64,000 bases of DNA. Source: Nocardia spumae (GTDB lineage: Bacteria; Actinomycetota; Actinomycetes; Mycobacteriales; Mycobacteriaceae). The notes below the pieces were generated by a model. The model was given only the letters and a program-made list of their open reading frames with translations. It ran no database searches and was not told where the DNA came from. A program made the translations under genes and the position numbers. Where the stretch lies: contig NZ_JAJFZL010000001.1 in assembly GCF_020733635.1 (NCBI RefSeq), forward strand, positions 5,456,001 to 5,520,000. Reading direction: 5' to 3'. Below are positions 48,793-61,000 of this stretch, one piece after another. Each line of letters begins with the position of its first letter. Within the stretch, counting starts at the first letter, position 1.

Positions 48793-49422
48793 TCAGGTGG
48801 CGTCGGCGGTAACCGCCGGGCGCAGGACGAAATTCACCTCGGGTCCTTTGCGGCCGAGCCTGGTCTTGGTGACGAATTCGCCGCCGAACGCCTCGTAGAA
48901 GGGCAGGTTGGCGTCCTTGCAGATACCGCCGACCGTGGCGCCGTGTTCGTCGGCGTCCGCGACCGCCCAGGACGCGAGGGTCATCCCCACCCCCGAGGTC
49001 TGCCATTCCGGCTCACAGGCGAGATAGACCAGCATGCTGTGCGGCTGCGGCGGGGATACCCGGGCGATGGCGGCGTCGACGTCCATGCCGCGACGCGTCG
49101 CGCTGCCCATGGCCTTCAGCAGCAGCGGACCAGAAATCATCTCCCGCCACAGCGACGTCCGATAGCCGGGCGGATACCACAGCAGCGCGGCGACGATCCG
49201 GTCGTCGACGGTGGCCACTGCCGCACCGTCGGCGGGCAGGAACCGGTACTTGATCATGAGGCGCACCATCTCCGGGGCCCGCCGATGGCGCTCCGCGGGA
49301 TCCGGGAAGATGTATTCCTCGATCGGGTCGTCGACGTCGAACGCCCGCGCGACGACCAGGGCCATTTCCTCGATATCGTGCTCGGTAGCCCGGCGGACAA
49401 CCGGTGTGGCCGACTGATTCAA
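48793..49422 (-). CDS. GNAT-family acetyltransferase within the PKS locus
   Basis: A 209-residue GNAT protein. The acetyl-CoA loop is divergent but positioned as YLACEPEWQTSGVGMTLASW, after a VAALLWYPPG strand. The C-terminal FYEAFGGEFVTKT fits the last GNAT strand. TTG 49422 was chosen because AGGG lies 8 bases upstream; there is no in-frame ATG or GTG near the conserved start VRRATEHDIEEMALV. It lies between two PKS genes on the same strand. It may acylate the free amine produced by the oxoamine synthase; this is inferred from position only. Confidence 0.75.
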   Translation of the reverse strand: MNQSATPVVRRATEHDIEEMALVVARAFDVDDPIEEYIFPDPAERHRRAPEMVRLMIKYRFLPADGAAVATVDDRIVAALLWYPPGYRTSLWREMISGPLLLKAMGSATRRGMDVDAAIARVSPPQPHSMLVYLACEPEWQTSGVGMTLASWAVADADEHGATVGGICKDANLPFYEAFGGEFVTKTRLGRKGPEVNFVLRPAVTADAT

Positions 49423-49546
49423 CGCTCGTACCCTAACGCTCTCTCGTGCCCCTGCCACCGATTCGGCAGGCTGTCCAATATTGCGGGGAAGGCCACCGAA
49501 AACTCGGTGGCGGAAGATAATTCGCGTGGTCGGTGACAGCGGAGAT

Positions 49547-52500
49547 TCATCGTGCGGCCTTCCCGGATCGCGAAATGAGCTTCCGCCATCGGCTCGACGG
49601 TGTCCGCGCGCCCCCGCTGTCGCTGTCACCGCCATTCACGCGATCCGTCCAACCGGTCGTCATGGATTGCAACCGAGTCACGATTCGCCGCTTTTCCGGA
49701 TCATCCCAATCCCCGGCCCCGAGCGCGGCTTCCAATTCGTCGAATACCGCATCGATCGACCGCACCTGGATTTCCCGGTCTTTCTCACCGAGTTTTTCGT
49801 GGAGATGGTCGGCGAGCGCGGTGGGAGTGGGGTATTGGAAGGCGACCGCGGGCGGCAGCGACAGACCGGTGGCGGTCTGGAGCCGGTTGCGCAACTCCAC
49901 CGCGCCCAGGGAATCGAACCCCTGCTCGGTGAACGCGCGATCGGGATCGACGACGGCGGCGCCGGAGTGACCGAGCACGGCGGCCAGATGGTGCAGCACC
50001 GTGTCGATGACAGCTTGCCGCTGCCGCAGATCCGGCGTCACCGCCGAACTCGCCGCCGCACGCCGCGAGGCCGCCGGGCGTCGGCGCGGCGCCAGCTCTC
50101 GCAGCAGCGGGGGCAGCAGTCCGGCGTCGGCCCGTTCGCGGATCGCGCCGGTATCCACCGCGGCGATCACCGCGTGCGCCGCATCTCGTTCGAGGGCCGC
50201 GCGCCAACCGGCGAACGCCTGCTCATCCGGCATCGCGGCGAAGCCGTCGCGACCGATGCGGGCCATATCGGCCGCGCCGAGACCTCCGGTCATGGCGCCC
50301 GAACGTGCCCACAGACCCCACGCCAGTGACTGACCGGCCAGCCCGCGTGCCCGGCGGTGCGCCACCAGGGCGTCGAGGAAGGTGTTCGCGGCCGCGTAGT
50401 TGGCCTGTCCGGGACCGCCGATCGTGCCCGACACCGACGAGAACACCACGAATGCGGCGAGATTCAGATCCGCGGTCGCCTCGTGCAGATACCAGGCGGC
50501 GTCGGCCTTCGGCGCCAGGACCGCATCCACCCGGTCGGCGGACAGCGATGCGATGGTCCCGTCGTCGAGCACTCCGGCGGCGTGGATCACGCCGGTCAAC
50601 GGCCGCTGCGCCGGGATGCCGGCCAGCAGTCCGGCCACCGCGTCGGGATCGGTGACATCGCGGGCCGCCACCCGCACCCGCGCGCCCAGTCGCTCCAACT
50701 CGGCGGTCAGTGCCGCCGCACCTTCGGCCTCGGGGCCGCTACGGCTGACCAGCAGCAGCGAGTCCACACCGTGCTCGACGACCACGTGCCGGGCCACGGC
50801 CGCGCCCAGACCGCCCGTGCCGCCGGTGATCAGCACCGTCCCGGTGCCGAAAGCGGGCGCCTCGCTCACCTTTCCGGACGATGCCGCGGGCCGGATGAGC
50901 CGAGCGGTGTGAGTGATACCGGCGCGCACGACCACCTGGGGTTCGCCCACGGCCAGCACGGTGGCGGCGAGCCGCTCGTCGACGCGAGTGTCCGTGTCCG
51001 CCACAACGATCCGGCCCGGATCCTCCGCCTGCGCCGACCGCACCAGACCCCACACCGCGGCGCCGGCCAGATCGGTGACATCCTCGCCGGACAGCGCGAC
51101 CGCGCCACGTGTGGCGACCAGCAAGGTACTCGCGGCGAACCGGTCATCGGCCAGCCACGCCTGCAGCACCGCGAGAATCCGTGCGACCTCGGCGTGGGTG
51201 GCTCCGATCAGGCCGGCTCCGCGGTGCTCGTGCGATCCTGCCCCGGCCTCGACCACCACCAGCGGAGGCACCGGGGCTTCCGGATCCAGCCGATCCCACC
51301 GGCCCACGACCGAATCCCCGGCCGGGGTGGCGGATTCGGCCGGGGACCAGACGAGTTCCAGCAGGGAATTCGCCGCCCGGCCGCCACCGGCCGCGGCGAG
51401 TTGCTCGACCGGCATCGGCCGGCTCGTCACCGACCCCGACAACACCGGCTGTCCCTTCTCGTCGGTGACCCACAGCGACGCCGACGAGCCGTTCACGGTC
51501 AGCCGCGCACGCAAGACCGACGCTTCGGTGGCATACAGCGACACCGACTCCCACGAGAACGGCAACACCACGTGGCCCGCCGGGATGTCGAACGCGCCGG
51601 CCAGTAGTCCCGACTGGATGACCGCGTCCAGCAGCGCCGGATGGATCCCGAATCCGGTACCGCTCACGCCCGTCTCCGCGTCGACCGCGATCTCGGCGAA
51701 AACGTCCTCGCCCCGGCGCCACAGCTCCCGTACAGCCTGGAAGGCGGGGCCCATCTCGTAATCGCCCGGCAGGATCGCGTGGGCGATATCGACGGCGGTC
51801 GCCGCGGCGGGCGGCCATGCCTGCGGTTCGGGCTCGGCCGTATCGACGCCAGTGCTCAGCAGGCCGCGCGCATGCGCCACCCACGGTCCGTCGTGATCGT
51901 GTTCGCCACGGGAGTGGATCGATATCGTCCGTCGCCCGGACTCCTGCTCGGGCTCGACCACGATCTGAATCCGCACCCCGCCGGCGGCCGGAAATACCAG
52001 CGGCGCCTGCACTGTCAGTTCCTCGATCACCGGGCTTCCGGCTTCGGCGCCGGCGCACAGCGCCAACTCCACGAACCCGGTGCCGGGCAACAGTACGACC
52101 CCGCCGATGGCATGGTCGGCCAGCCAGGGCTGCGACAGCGGCGACAGCCGCCCGGTCAGGACGATCCCGCCCTCGGCCAGCGGCAGGACCGCGTCCAGCA
52201 TGGGATGCCCGATCACCCCCACACCGGCGGCTTCGACACCGGCGACGCCGTGCGAGGGGGCGAGCCAGTAGCGTCGGCGCTGGAAAGCGTAGGTGGGCAA
52301 CGGCACTCGCGAGACCGCGCGGGCGGTGAAGAACTCTCGCCAGTCGACGTCGACACCGGCCGCGTACGCCTGTGCCAGGCACTGCGCGAACTGCTCGACC
52401 TCGCCGCGCCCTCGGCGTGCCCCGGCGACCACCAGCGACTGCGCGGCGATCTCCGTGGGCAGGCACTGCTGGGTCATCGCCGTCAGCACCGCGTCCGGGC

Positions 52501-55066
52501 CGATCTCCAGGAATCGGCGCGCACCCGACGCCACCAGGGTGTCCACGCCACGGGCGAATTGGACCGTCTCCCGGATGTGGCGCACCCAGTACTCGGGCTC
52601 GAGCACCTCATCGCCCGCCCTCGCACCGGAGATGTTCGACACCAGCGGAATCCGCGGGCGATGGTAGGTCATCTGTCTCGCGACCGCCGCGAACTCGGCC
52701 AGCATCGGATCCATGCGGTGGGAATGGGAGGCAATGGATATCCGCAACCGCGAGGTCTCGCGACCGCGCTCGCCGAACCACCGCTCGACCGCCGACACCG
52801 CGTCCTCGTCGCCGGAAACCACCACGGCGTCGGGTGAATTCACGGCGGCGACGGACACTCGATCCGCCCGGCCGGCGAGCGCCTCCGACACCTCCCGCTC
52901 GGTCGCCGCGACGGCCAGCATCGCGCCGCCGTCGGGCAATTGCCCCATGAGGCGGCCGCGGGCCTCGACCAACCGGCACGCATCGGCCAGCGACCACACC
53001 CCGGCCAGGTACGCGGCGGCCGGCTCGCCGGTCGAATGTCCCACCAGGACATCGGGTGTGACGCCGAACGACTCCAGGAGCCGGGCGAACGCGACCTCGT
53101 ACGCGAACAGCGCGGGCTGGGTGTACTCGATGCGATGCAGCACACTGGCATCGGCGTCGGCAGGGTCGCTGTCGGACAGCCGGCCGGTGAACATCAACTG
53201 CTTCAGCGATCCGCCCAGCAGGGGATCGAACTGCTCGCAGATCTCGTCCAACGCGGCGGCGAACACCGGGAACGCCTGGTACAGCTCACGTCCCATACCG
53301 ACCCGCTGCGCACCGCCGCCGGTGCACAGGAACGCCGCCTTGCGCGTCACCGCGTGCCCCGCCGCCACATCGGCGGAGTCGTCGTATTCGGCCAGCGCCG
53401 TGAGTCCGGCGAGCAGCGTGTCCCGGTCCCCGCCCACCACCGCGCCCCGCCACTCCAGCCGGGCGCGCGTCGTCAGCAGCGAGTAGCCGATATCGTCGAC
53501 GGTCAGGTCGGGGTTCTCGCTCACCCAGTTCCGCAGTGCGACGGCCTGTGCGCGCAGGCCGTCTTCGGTCTTCGCCGAAATCAGCCACGGGGTGATACCG
53601 GAGGCCACCGCACTGCCGCCGCCCGCGGTGTCGTCCGCCGGCTCCGCGGGAGCCCGGTCCGGCGCGGGGGCCTCCTCCAGGATGACGTGCGCGTTGGTGC
53701 CGCTGGCGCCGAACGACGACACCCCGGCACGCCGGATCCGCTCCCCCGCCGCCCAGGACTCGGCCTCGGTGAGCAGCCGCACCGTGCCCGCCGACCAGTC
53801 GACATGCGGGGTCGGAGCATCGACGTGCAGTGTCGCGGGCAGTACTTCGTGCCGCAACGCCTGCACCATCTTGATCACGCCGCCGACGCCGGCCGCGGCG
53901 GAGGTATGTCCGATATTCGATTTGATCGAACCGATGCGCAGCGGCTCTCCGGCGCGATCGCGACCGTAGGCGGAGATCAGCGCCTGCGCTTCGATCGGAT
54001 CGCCGAGGGTGGTGCCGGTGCCGTGCGCCTCGACCGCGTCGACATCGGCCGGGGCCAGACCGGCATCGGCGAGGGCCTGGGCGATCACCTTCTCCTGCGA
54101 CGGACCGTTCGGCGCGGTCAGCCGGTTGCTGGCGCCGTCCTGGTTGACCGCGCTGCCGCGGATCACCGCGAGCACCCGGTGGCCGAGACGACGGGCGTCC
54201 GAGAGCCGCTCGACCGCGAGCATGCCGAGACCCTCGGAGAATCCGGTCCCGTTCGCCCCCGCCGCGAAGGCCCGGCACCGCGCATCGGCGGACAGTGCGC
54301 GCTGCCGACCGAAGGCGATCAGCAGGGTGGGGTCGGACATGACGGTGACACCGCCGACCAGAGCCAGCGAGGTCTCGCCCCGACGCAATGCCTGACAGGC
54401 CAGGTGCAGGGCGACCAGCGATGACGAACACGCGGTGTCCACCGAGATCGCCGGACCTTTGAAACCGAAGGTGAACGACACCCGGCCGGCCAGCACACTG
54501 GCCGAAACACCGGGGTAGGCATGGCCTTCCGCCTCGGCGCTCAGCCCCGGTGAGCCGACGCGGGGGCCGTAATCCTGGTGGATGACGCCGGCGTACACAC
54601 CGGTGTCACCGCCGCGCAGGGCCGTCGGATCGATGCCGGCGTCCTCGAGCGCCTCCCATACCGCCTCGAGGAACAGGCGCTGCTGCGGATCCATCGCCTC
54701 GGCCACACTGGGCGGGATCGTGAAGAATTCCGCGTCGAAATCGCCTGCGGCATCGAGGAATCCACCCTCTCGGGTGTAGATGGTCCCCGGCGTGTCGGGG
54801 TCGCTGTCGTACAGCCGCTCGAGGTCCCAGCCGCGGTCGGCCGGAAAGGGACCGACGGCGTCGGTACCGGAGGCGACCAGTTCCCACAGCCGCTGCGGGG
54901 TGTCGGCGCCGCCGGGGTAGCGACAGCTCATCCCGACGATCGCGATCGGTTCGGCGGCGCGATCTTCCAGCTCGCCGATGCGCTTCCTGGCGGCGCGCAG
55001 ATCCGCGGTGACTTTGCGGAGATACCGGCTGAGCCGTTCCTCGTTGCTGGCGTCCGGGTTGCTCAT
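49547..55066 (-). CDS. Modular type I PKS, one module: KS-AT-DH-KR-ACP
   Basis: An 1839-residue PKS. Residues 1-38 are a class 1 docking coiled coil. KS about 38-460 (Cys213, [17 protein letters not shown]); AT about 570-880 (Ser678 in [11 protein letters not shown]; specificity motif IASH, closer to methylmalonyl YASH than malonyl HAFH; the GQGAQ loop reads GGGAQ); DH about 950-1230 (His985 in [11 protein letters not shown]); KR about 1400-1590 ([13 protein letters not shown] motif of B-type, Tyr in NYAAAN); ACP with Ser1719 in GFDSLG. No ER or thioesterase. The C-terminus is not a class 1 docking helix. The ATG overlaps the upstream PKS stop as ATGA. Product step: one added double bond, probably with a methyl branch. 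Confidence 0.92.
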   Translation of the reverse strand: MSNPDASNEERLSRYLRKVTADLRAARKRIGELEDRAAEPIAIVGMSCRYPGGADTPQRLWELVASGTDAVGPFPADRGWDLERLYDSDPDTPGTIYTREGGFLDAAGDFDAEFFTIPPSVAEAMDPQQRLFLEAVWEALEDAGIDPTALRGGDTGVYAGVIHQDYGPRVGSPGLSAEAEGHAYPGVSASVLAGRVSFTFGFKGPAISVDTACSSSLVALHLACQALRRGETSLALVGGVTVMSDPTLLIAFGRQRALSADARCRAFAAGANGTGFSEGLGMLAVERLSDARRLGHRVLAVIRGSAVNQDGASNRLTAPNGPSQEKVIAQALADAGLAPADVDAVEAHGTGTTLGDPIEAQALISAYGRDRAGEPLRIGSIKSNIGHTSAAAGVGGVIKMVQALRHEVLPATLHVDAPTPHVDWSAGTVRLLTEAESWAAGERIRRAGVSSFGASGTNAHVILEEAPAPDRAPAEPADDTAGGGSAVASGITPWLISAKTEDGLRAQAVALRNWVSENPDLTVDDIGYSLLTTRARLEWRGAVVGGDRDTLLAGLTALAEYDDSADVAAGHAVTRKAAFLCTGGGAQRVGMGRELYQAFPVFAAALDEICEQFDPLLGGSLKQLMFTGRLSDSDPADADASVLHRIEYTQPALFAYEVAFARLLESFGVTPDVLVGHSTGEPAAAYLAGVWSLADACRLVEARGRLMGQLPDGGAMLAVAATEREVSEALAGRADRVSVAAVNSPDAVVVSGDEDAVSAVERWFGERGRETSRLRISIASHSHRMDPMLAEFAAVARQMTYHRPRIPLVSNISGARAGDEVLEPEYWVRHIRETVQFARGVDTLVASGARRFLEIGPDAVLTAMTQQCLPTEIAAQSLVVAGARRGRGEVEQFAQCLAQAYAAGVDVDWREFFTARAVSRVPLPTYAFQRRRYWLAPSHGVAGVEAAGVGVIGHPMLDAVLPLAEGGIVLTGRLSPLSQPWLADHAIGGVVLLPGTGFVELALCAGAEAGSPVIEELTVQAPLVFPAAGGVRIQIVVEPEQESGRRTISIHSRGEHDHDGPWVAHARGLLSTGVDTAEPEPQAWPPAAATAVDIAHAILPGDYEMGPAFQAVRELWRRGEDVFAEIAVDAETGVSGTGFGIHPALLDAVIQSGLLAGAFDIPAGHVVLPFSWESVSLYATEASVLRARLTVNGSSASLWVTDEKGQPVLSGSVTSRPMPVEQLAAAGGGRAANSLLELVWSPAESATPAGDSVVGRWDRLDPEAPVPPLVVVEAGAGSHEHRGAGLIGATHAEVARILAVLQAWLADDRFAASTLLVATRGAVALSGEDVTDLAGAAVWGLVRSAQAEDPGRIVVADTDTRVDERLAATVLAVGEPQVVVRAGITHTARLIRPAASSGKVSEAPAFGTGTVLITGGTGGLGAAVARHVVVEHGVDSLLLVSRSGPEAEGAAALTAELERLGARVRVAARDVTDPDAVAGLLAGIPAQRPLTGVIHAAGVLDDGTIASLSADRVDAVLAPKADAAWYLHEATADLNLAAFVVFSSVSGTIGGPGQANYAAANTFLDALVAHRRARGLAGQSLAWGLWARSGAMTGGLGAADMARIGRDGFAAMPDEQAFAGWRAALERDAAHAVIAAVDTGAIRERADAGLLPPLLRELAPRRRPAASRRAAASSAVTPDLRQRQAVIDTVLHHLAAVLGHSGAAVVDPDRAFTEQGFDSLGAVELRNRLQTATGLSLPPAVAFQYPTPTALADHLHEKLGEKDREIQVRSIDAVFDELEAALGAGDWDDPEKRRIVTRLQSMTTGWTDRVNGGDSDSGGARTPSSRWRKLISRSGKAAR

Positions 55067-58000
55067 GCTGGACCAAACTCCTCGTCGATCAGATCCAAAA
55101 GTTCGTTGTCGGAATGGAATTCGAGATCGTCGTAGTCGCCGTCGGACCACGTGCCGCCCAGGTAGGCGCGGAGGCGTTCGCTGACGCCCCGCAATCCCGC
55201 GACGGTCTCGGCGTCGTCACCGCCGTCGGCGATGATCCGCTCGAGCATGGCTTCGAGCCGCGCGATATCGCCGGATCCCGGCGCGGTGGCCGGTGCGGCC
55301 CGGGCGACCACGGTCTGTGCCAGCAGGTAGTCGGCGATATCCGCCGCGGTCGGGTAGTCGAATACCAGGGTCGAGGGCAGCGTCAGGCCCGTCACCTTCG
55401 ACAGCCGGTTCCGGAACTCCACTCCGCCGAGCGAATCGAAGCCGAGTTCGTCGAAACCACGATCCGGCCGGATATCGTCGGCCGACTCGTACCCCAGCAC
55501 CGTCGCCACATGGTGGCGCACCAGGTCCAGGACGACCCCGCGGCGCTTCGCCTCGGCCACGCCCCGCAGTCGCTGCGCCAGCGACGGTTCGGCGGTCGCC
55601 GTCGTCGCCGAACGGCCGCGGGCGGAGACGAATCCGCGCAAGACCGCCGGTACCAGACCGCCGTGCGCGTGCAGCCGCAGCGCGTCCCTGTCCAGGTGCA
55701 GCAGCGCGGATACCGGTGCCGCCCTGGTCAGCGCCTCGTCGAACAATCGCATGCCGTCGGCGCGCTCCAGCGGGGCCAGCCCCAGCCGCTGCAGTCGGCC
55801 GATGGCGCTACTGTCCAGCGCCCCGGTCATGCCGATGTCGGGCCGCCAGGGGCCCCAGGCGAGCGCATGCGCCGGCAATCCCTCGGCACGCCGCCGTATC
55901 GCGAGGGCGTCCAGGAAGCTGTTCGCGGCGGCGTAATTCGCCTGTCCCGCCGAGCCGATCATCCCGGCGATCGACGAGAACAGCACGAACGCCGACAGAT
56001 TCTCGTCCCGGGTGAGTTCGTGCAGATGCCAGGCCGCCTCGGCCTTGGCAGCGAATACCCGCTCGACCCGGTCGCCGGTGAGGGTGTGGACGGTGGCATC
56101 GTCGAGTACGCCCGCGGCGTGCACCACACCGGTGAGCGGCTGTTCGGCGTCGATATCGGACAGTAGATCCGCCAGCGCCGCGCGGTCGGCGACATCGCAG
56201 GCCGCGATGCGCACCACCGCGCCCAGTCCGCACAGCTCCGCCGCGAGTTCCGCTGCGCCGTCGGCACGCTCGCCACGGCGGGAGACGAGCAGCAGCCGTC
56301 GCACGCCGTACGCGGTGACCAGGTGGCGAGCCAGCAGCGCGCCCAGTCCACCGGTCCCGCCGGTGATCAGAACGGTCCCGGAGCCGAACGAAACCCGCTC
56401 CTCCGCGACGGATGTCACCGCCTCCAGGCGCGGCGTCAGAACACGAGCGCCGCGCACCGCCAGCTGCGGCTCCCCGGTCCGGACCGCGGCTCGGATCGTC
56501 TCGGCCGAAATAGGCTGCGCACCGGTGGATTCGTCGGTGTCGAGCAGCACGATCCGGTCCGGATACTCGGTCTGAGCGCTCCGGATCAGGCCCTGCACCG
56601 CCGCCGCGGCGGGATCCGGCGCCGCATCGGCCACGGCGGCGGCGCGGTCGGTCAGCACCACCAGCCGCGAGCGCGCGAAGCGGTCGTCGGCCAGCCATCC
56701 GTTCACCAGGTGCAGCGCGGCCTTGACCCGGTCCACCGCACCGGCTGCCGGCCGCGCAGCATCGTGCGGTGCCCGAGATTCGGACCACACGACCACCTCC
56801 GGAAGGATCGCGGCCGTGGCGAGCGCCGCCAGATCCGGATATCGCTCGTCGATTCCGGGCACGCGCCCGGAGCCGAGCACGGCCGCCGTCTCGCTGCGCG
56901 TGGACCCCTCGGAGGTATCGATCACGTTCCAGCGCAACCCGTATCCGGCCGCGCCTCCACCCGGCAGCGCGGCCCGGAACCGCTGGACGTCGTAAGAACG
57001 CATGACCACTTCGTCGACGGAGACCACCGGACTACCGTCCCGGTCGACGGCCACGACGGTGATCGACTCGTCGCTGCGCAGGATTGCCAGCACGCGCAGG
57101 GTCCTCACCTGGGCGGTGGTGTGCAATCGCGTCGCGCCCCAGCGGAACAGGAGTTTGCCCGCGGTGGGATCCGCCTCGTCGTCCGACCAGATCAGACCCA
57201 CGAGCCCGGCATGCAGCGCCATGTCGAACAGCGCCGGATGTAACCGGTAGCCGTCGGCCGGCACTTCCGGATTCAGGGTGACCTCGGAGTACATCGTGTC
57301 ACCACTGCGCCAGGCGGCGTCGATGCCGAGGAACGACGTGCCGTATTCCAGTCCGGCGACCCGCGCCACCTGGTCGGGAATCCATTCCGCGGCCACCGGT
57401 TCGGCACCGATCGGCGGCCATGGCTCGTCACGCAGCCGCGCCAGTGCCTCGGCGGACGCGGTGGACGGACCGCGGCTCAGCACGCCGCTGGCGTTACGCG
57501 CCCACTCGCTGTCGCCGGCGTGGCGGTAGTGGACGGTGAACGACCGCCGTTCCGAGTTGTCCTGGCTGTCCGAGGCGTCCGGCGCCCGCACCAGCACTTG
57601 CAGTTCGACCGCACCGTCGGCGGTCGGGAGGATCGGCGTCTCGAGGGTGAGCTCGCCGACGGTGTCGTATCCGATTCGCCGGCCCGCCACCAGCAGCATC
57701 TCCATGAGTGCGGCACTCGGGACGAGCACCACACCGTAGGTGGTGTGGTCGGCGATCCACGGATGGGTGCGCAGGGAGAGCCGCCCGGTGAACAGCCACT
57801 CGTCGCGCTCGGCCACGCGCATCACCTCGGTGAGCACCGGATGCTCCCGCGTGTTCCGGGATTCGGCGTGGCGCGGTTCGAGCCAGTAGCGCCGATGCTC
57901 GAAGGCGTAGGTGGGCAGGCTGATTCGCGCCGGCCGGCGGTCGCCGAACCACCGATTCCAGTCGACGGCCGTCCCGGCGACATGCGCCCGGCCGAGCATC

Positions 58001-61000
58001 GTCACGAACTGCTCGACCTCGTCGTGCTCCCGGCGGGCCGCCGCGGCGACCACCGAGCGGGCGTCGATATCCGCGGGCAGCGTCTGCCGGGTCATCGCCG
58101 CCAGCACCGCATCGGGCCCGATCTCGAGGAACCGGCGCACTCCGGACGCCACCAGCGCGCGGACACCGGGTGCGAAGCGCACCGCGGCGCGTACCTGCGA
58201 CACCCAGTACTCCGGCGCCAGGATCTCGGCGCCCGCCATTTCCCCGGATATGCCGGACACCAGCGGAATCCGCGGGGCGTGGTAGGTCACGCCCGCCGCC
58301 ACGGTCGCGAACTCGGCCAGCATCGGTTCCATCCGATGGGAGTGGAACGCATGTGACACCGGCAACCGGCTCGTCTTGCGGCCCAGCTCGGTGAACTGGC
58401 GCTCGAGCTCGTCGACGGCGTCCTCGTCACCCGAGACGACCACCGCCGCGGGCGCGTTCACCGCCGCGACCGACACCCGACCATCGAATCTCGCGATCGC
58501 CTCGGCGGCCTCGGCCTCGGTCGCCGCCACCGCGAGCATCGCGCCACCCTCCGGCAGCGCCCCCATCAGCCGCCCGCGCGCCGTGACCAGCGCGCACGCG
58601 TCCTCCAGCGACCACACCCCGGCCACATACGCCGCGGCCAGTTCCCCGATCGAATGTCCGATCAGCACATCCGGCACGATGCCGAACGACTCCAGGAGCC
58701 GGTGCAGCGCGACCTCGAAAGCGAACAACGCCGGCTGGGTGAACTCCGTCCGGTCCAGTACACCGTCGGAGAACCCGCCTCCGAGCGCGCCGATATCACC
58801 GGCGGAATCGCCCTCGTCGAGCCGGGCATCGGCAGGACCGGCCGCCTCACCGGTCAGCATCGCCTGCTTCAGCGAACCACCCAGTAGTGGATCGAACTGC
58901 TCGCAGATCTCGTCCAGCGCCGCGGCGAACACTCCGAACGCGGCGTACAGCCCCGCGCCCATACCGATACGCTGCGCACCCTGGCCGGTGAACAGATAGG
59001 CGGTCTTTCCCGAGCCGACGGTGCCGGAAATCACTGCGGCAGCATCGGATCCGGCGGCCAGCTGCGCCAGCCGCGCCAGGAGCTCGTCACGATCACCGCC
59101 CAGGACCACCGCCCGTGATTCGTGCTGCGCCCGCGTCGTCGCGAGCGCATACGCCACCTCGGCCGGATCCGCGCCGGGGTGATCGATCACCCAGTGCCGG
59201 AGTTTCGCCGCCTGCGCCCGGAGGGCGGTCTCGTTCTTGGCCGACAGCAGCCACGGCGCCACGGCGCGGACACGGTCGCCGGCGGTTCCCGCCGTCGTCC
59301 CGGCCCGCGTTTCCGACGCGGGAGCTTCCTCGAGGATCGCGTGTGCGTTGGTGCCGCTGACGCCGAACGACGACACGCCCGCGCGTCGCACTCGCCCCCC
59401 GGCCGGCCACGGCTGCGCCTCGGTCAGCAGCTCCACATCGCCCGCGGACCAGTCCACGTGCGGGCTCGGTTCCTCCGCATGCAGTGTCCGCGGCAGGGTT
59501 TCGTGCCGCAGCGCCTGCACCATCTTGATCACGCCGCCGACGCCCGCCGCGGCGACCGTGTGGCCGATATTCGATTTGATCGATCCGACGCGCAGTGGCC
59601 GTTCCGCGCGATTCTGCCCGTACACCGCCATCAGCGCCTGGGCCTCGATCGGATCGCCCAGTGTGGTGCCGGTGCCGTGCGCCTCCACCGCGTCGATATC
59701 CGACGGCCCGAGTCCGGCATTCGCCAGCGCCGCCGCGATCACCCGCTCCTGCGAGGGACCGTTCGGCGCGGTCAGGCCGTTGCTCGCGCCGTCGGAGTTC
59801 ACCGCGGTTCCGCGCACCAGCGCCAGTACCTCGTGTCCGTGCCGCCGGGCATCGGAGAGCCGCTCGAGCGCCAGCACACCCACCCCTTCGGCGAAGGCGA
59901 CACCGTCGGCGGAGGCCGAGAACGCCTTGCACCGTCCGTCGGGCGACAGTCCGCGCTGCCGCGCGAAATCGACGTAGAGGTACGGGCTGGCCGCGACCGT
60001 CACACCGCTCGCCAGCGCCAGCGAGCTCTCCCCCTGGCGCAGCGCCTGACAGGCCAGGTGCAGGGAGACCAGCGACGACGAACACGCGGTGTCCACGGTG
60101 ACCGCCGGGCCTTCCAGACCCAGCACGTAGGCCACGCGTCCCGACATCACACTGCTCGTGGTGCCGGTGAGCCGGTAGCCCTCCAGGTCGCCGCCCACCC
60201 GTTCCACGTAGCCCGAGTAGCCCGCTCCGACGTAGACGCCGGTATCGCTGCCCCGCAACGAGTTCGGGTCGATGCCCGCGTTCTCCAGCGCCTCCCAGGA
60301 CACCTCCAGCAGCAGCCGCTGCTGCGGATCCATCGCGGCGGCCTCACGTGGTGCGATCCCGAAGAATCCGGGGTCGAAATCTCCCGCGTCGTAGAGGAAT
60401 CCACCGCGCCGGGTGTAGACGGTTCCGGGCTTGTCGGGATCGGTGTCGAACAACCGCTCCAGATCCCAGCCACGATCGGTCGGAAACTCACCCGTCGCGT
60501 CGGTTCCGGAAGCGACGAGATCCCAGAGCTGATCCGCTGATTCGACACCGCCGGGGAATTTGCAGGCCATACCCACGATCGCGATCGGCTCGTCCGCCCG
60601 GACGCGGCGCGCGGCCTTCGTACCGGGGCCGGACACGGTCGGCTCGATACGAGAGTGCACCAGCTTCGCCACCGCCGCCGGAGTCGGATGATCGAACACC
60701 AGTGTCGACGGCAGTTGCAGGCCGGTGGCCTTGCCGAGCCGGTTGCGGAACTCCACGCCGCCGAGTGAATCGAAACCGATCTCGTCGAAGCGCCGGCCGG
60801 GCACGATATCGGCGGCCGAATCATGTCCCAGTACCGCCGCCGCCTCGGTCAGCACGACCTCCAGCACCACCTCGCCGCGCCGCGCCCGCGGCGCCTCCGC
60901 CAGCCGGGAGGCCAGTGCGCCCGCAGTGGCCGCCGGTTGCGCCGGGCGCGTCGAACGCCGCACGAATCCGCGGAGCACCGCCGGAACCGCGTCCGCGTCG

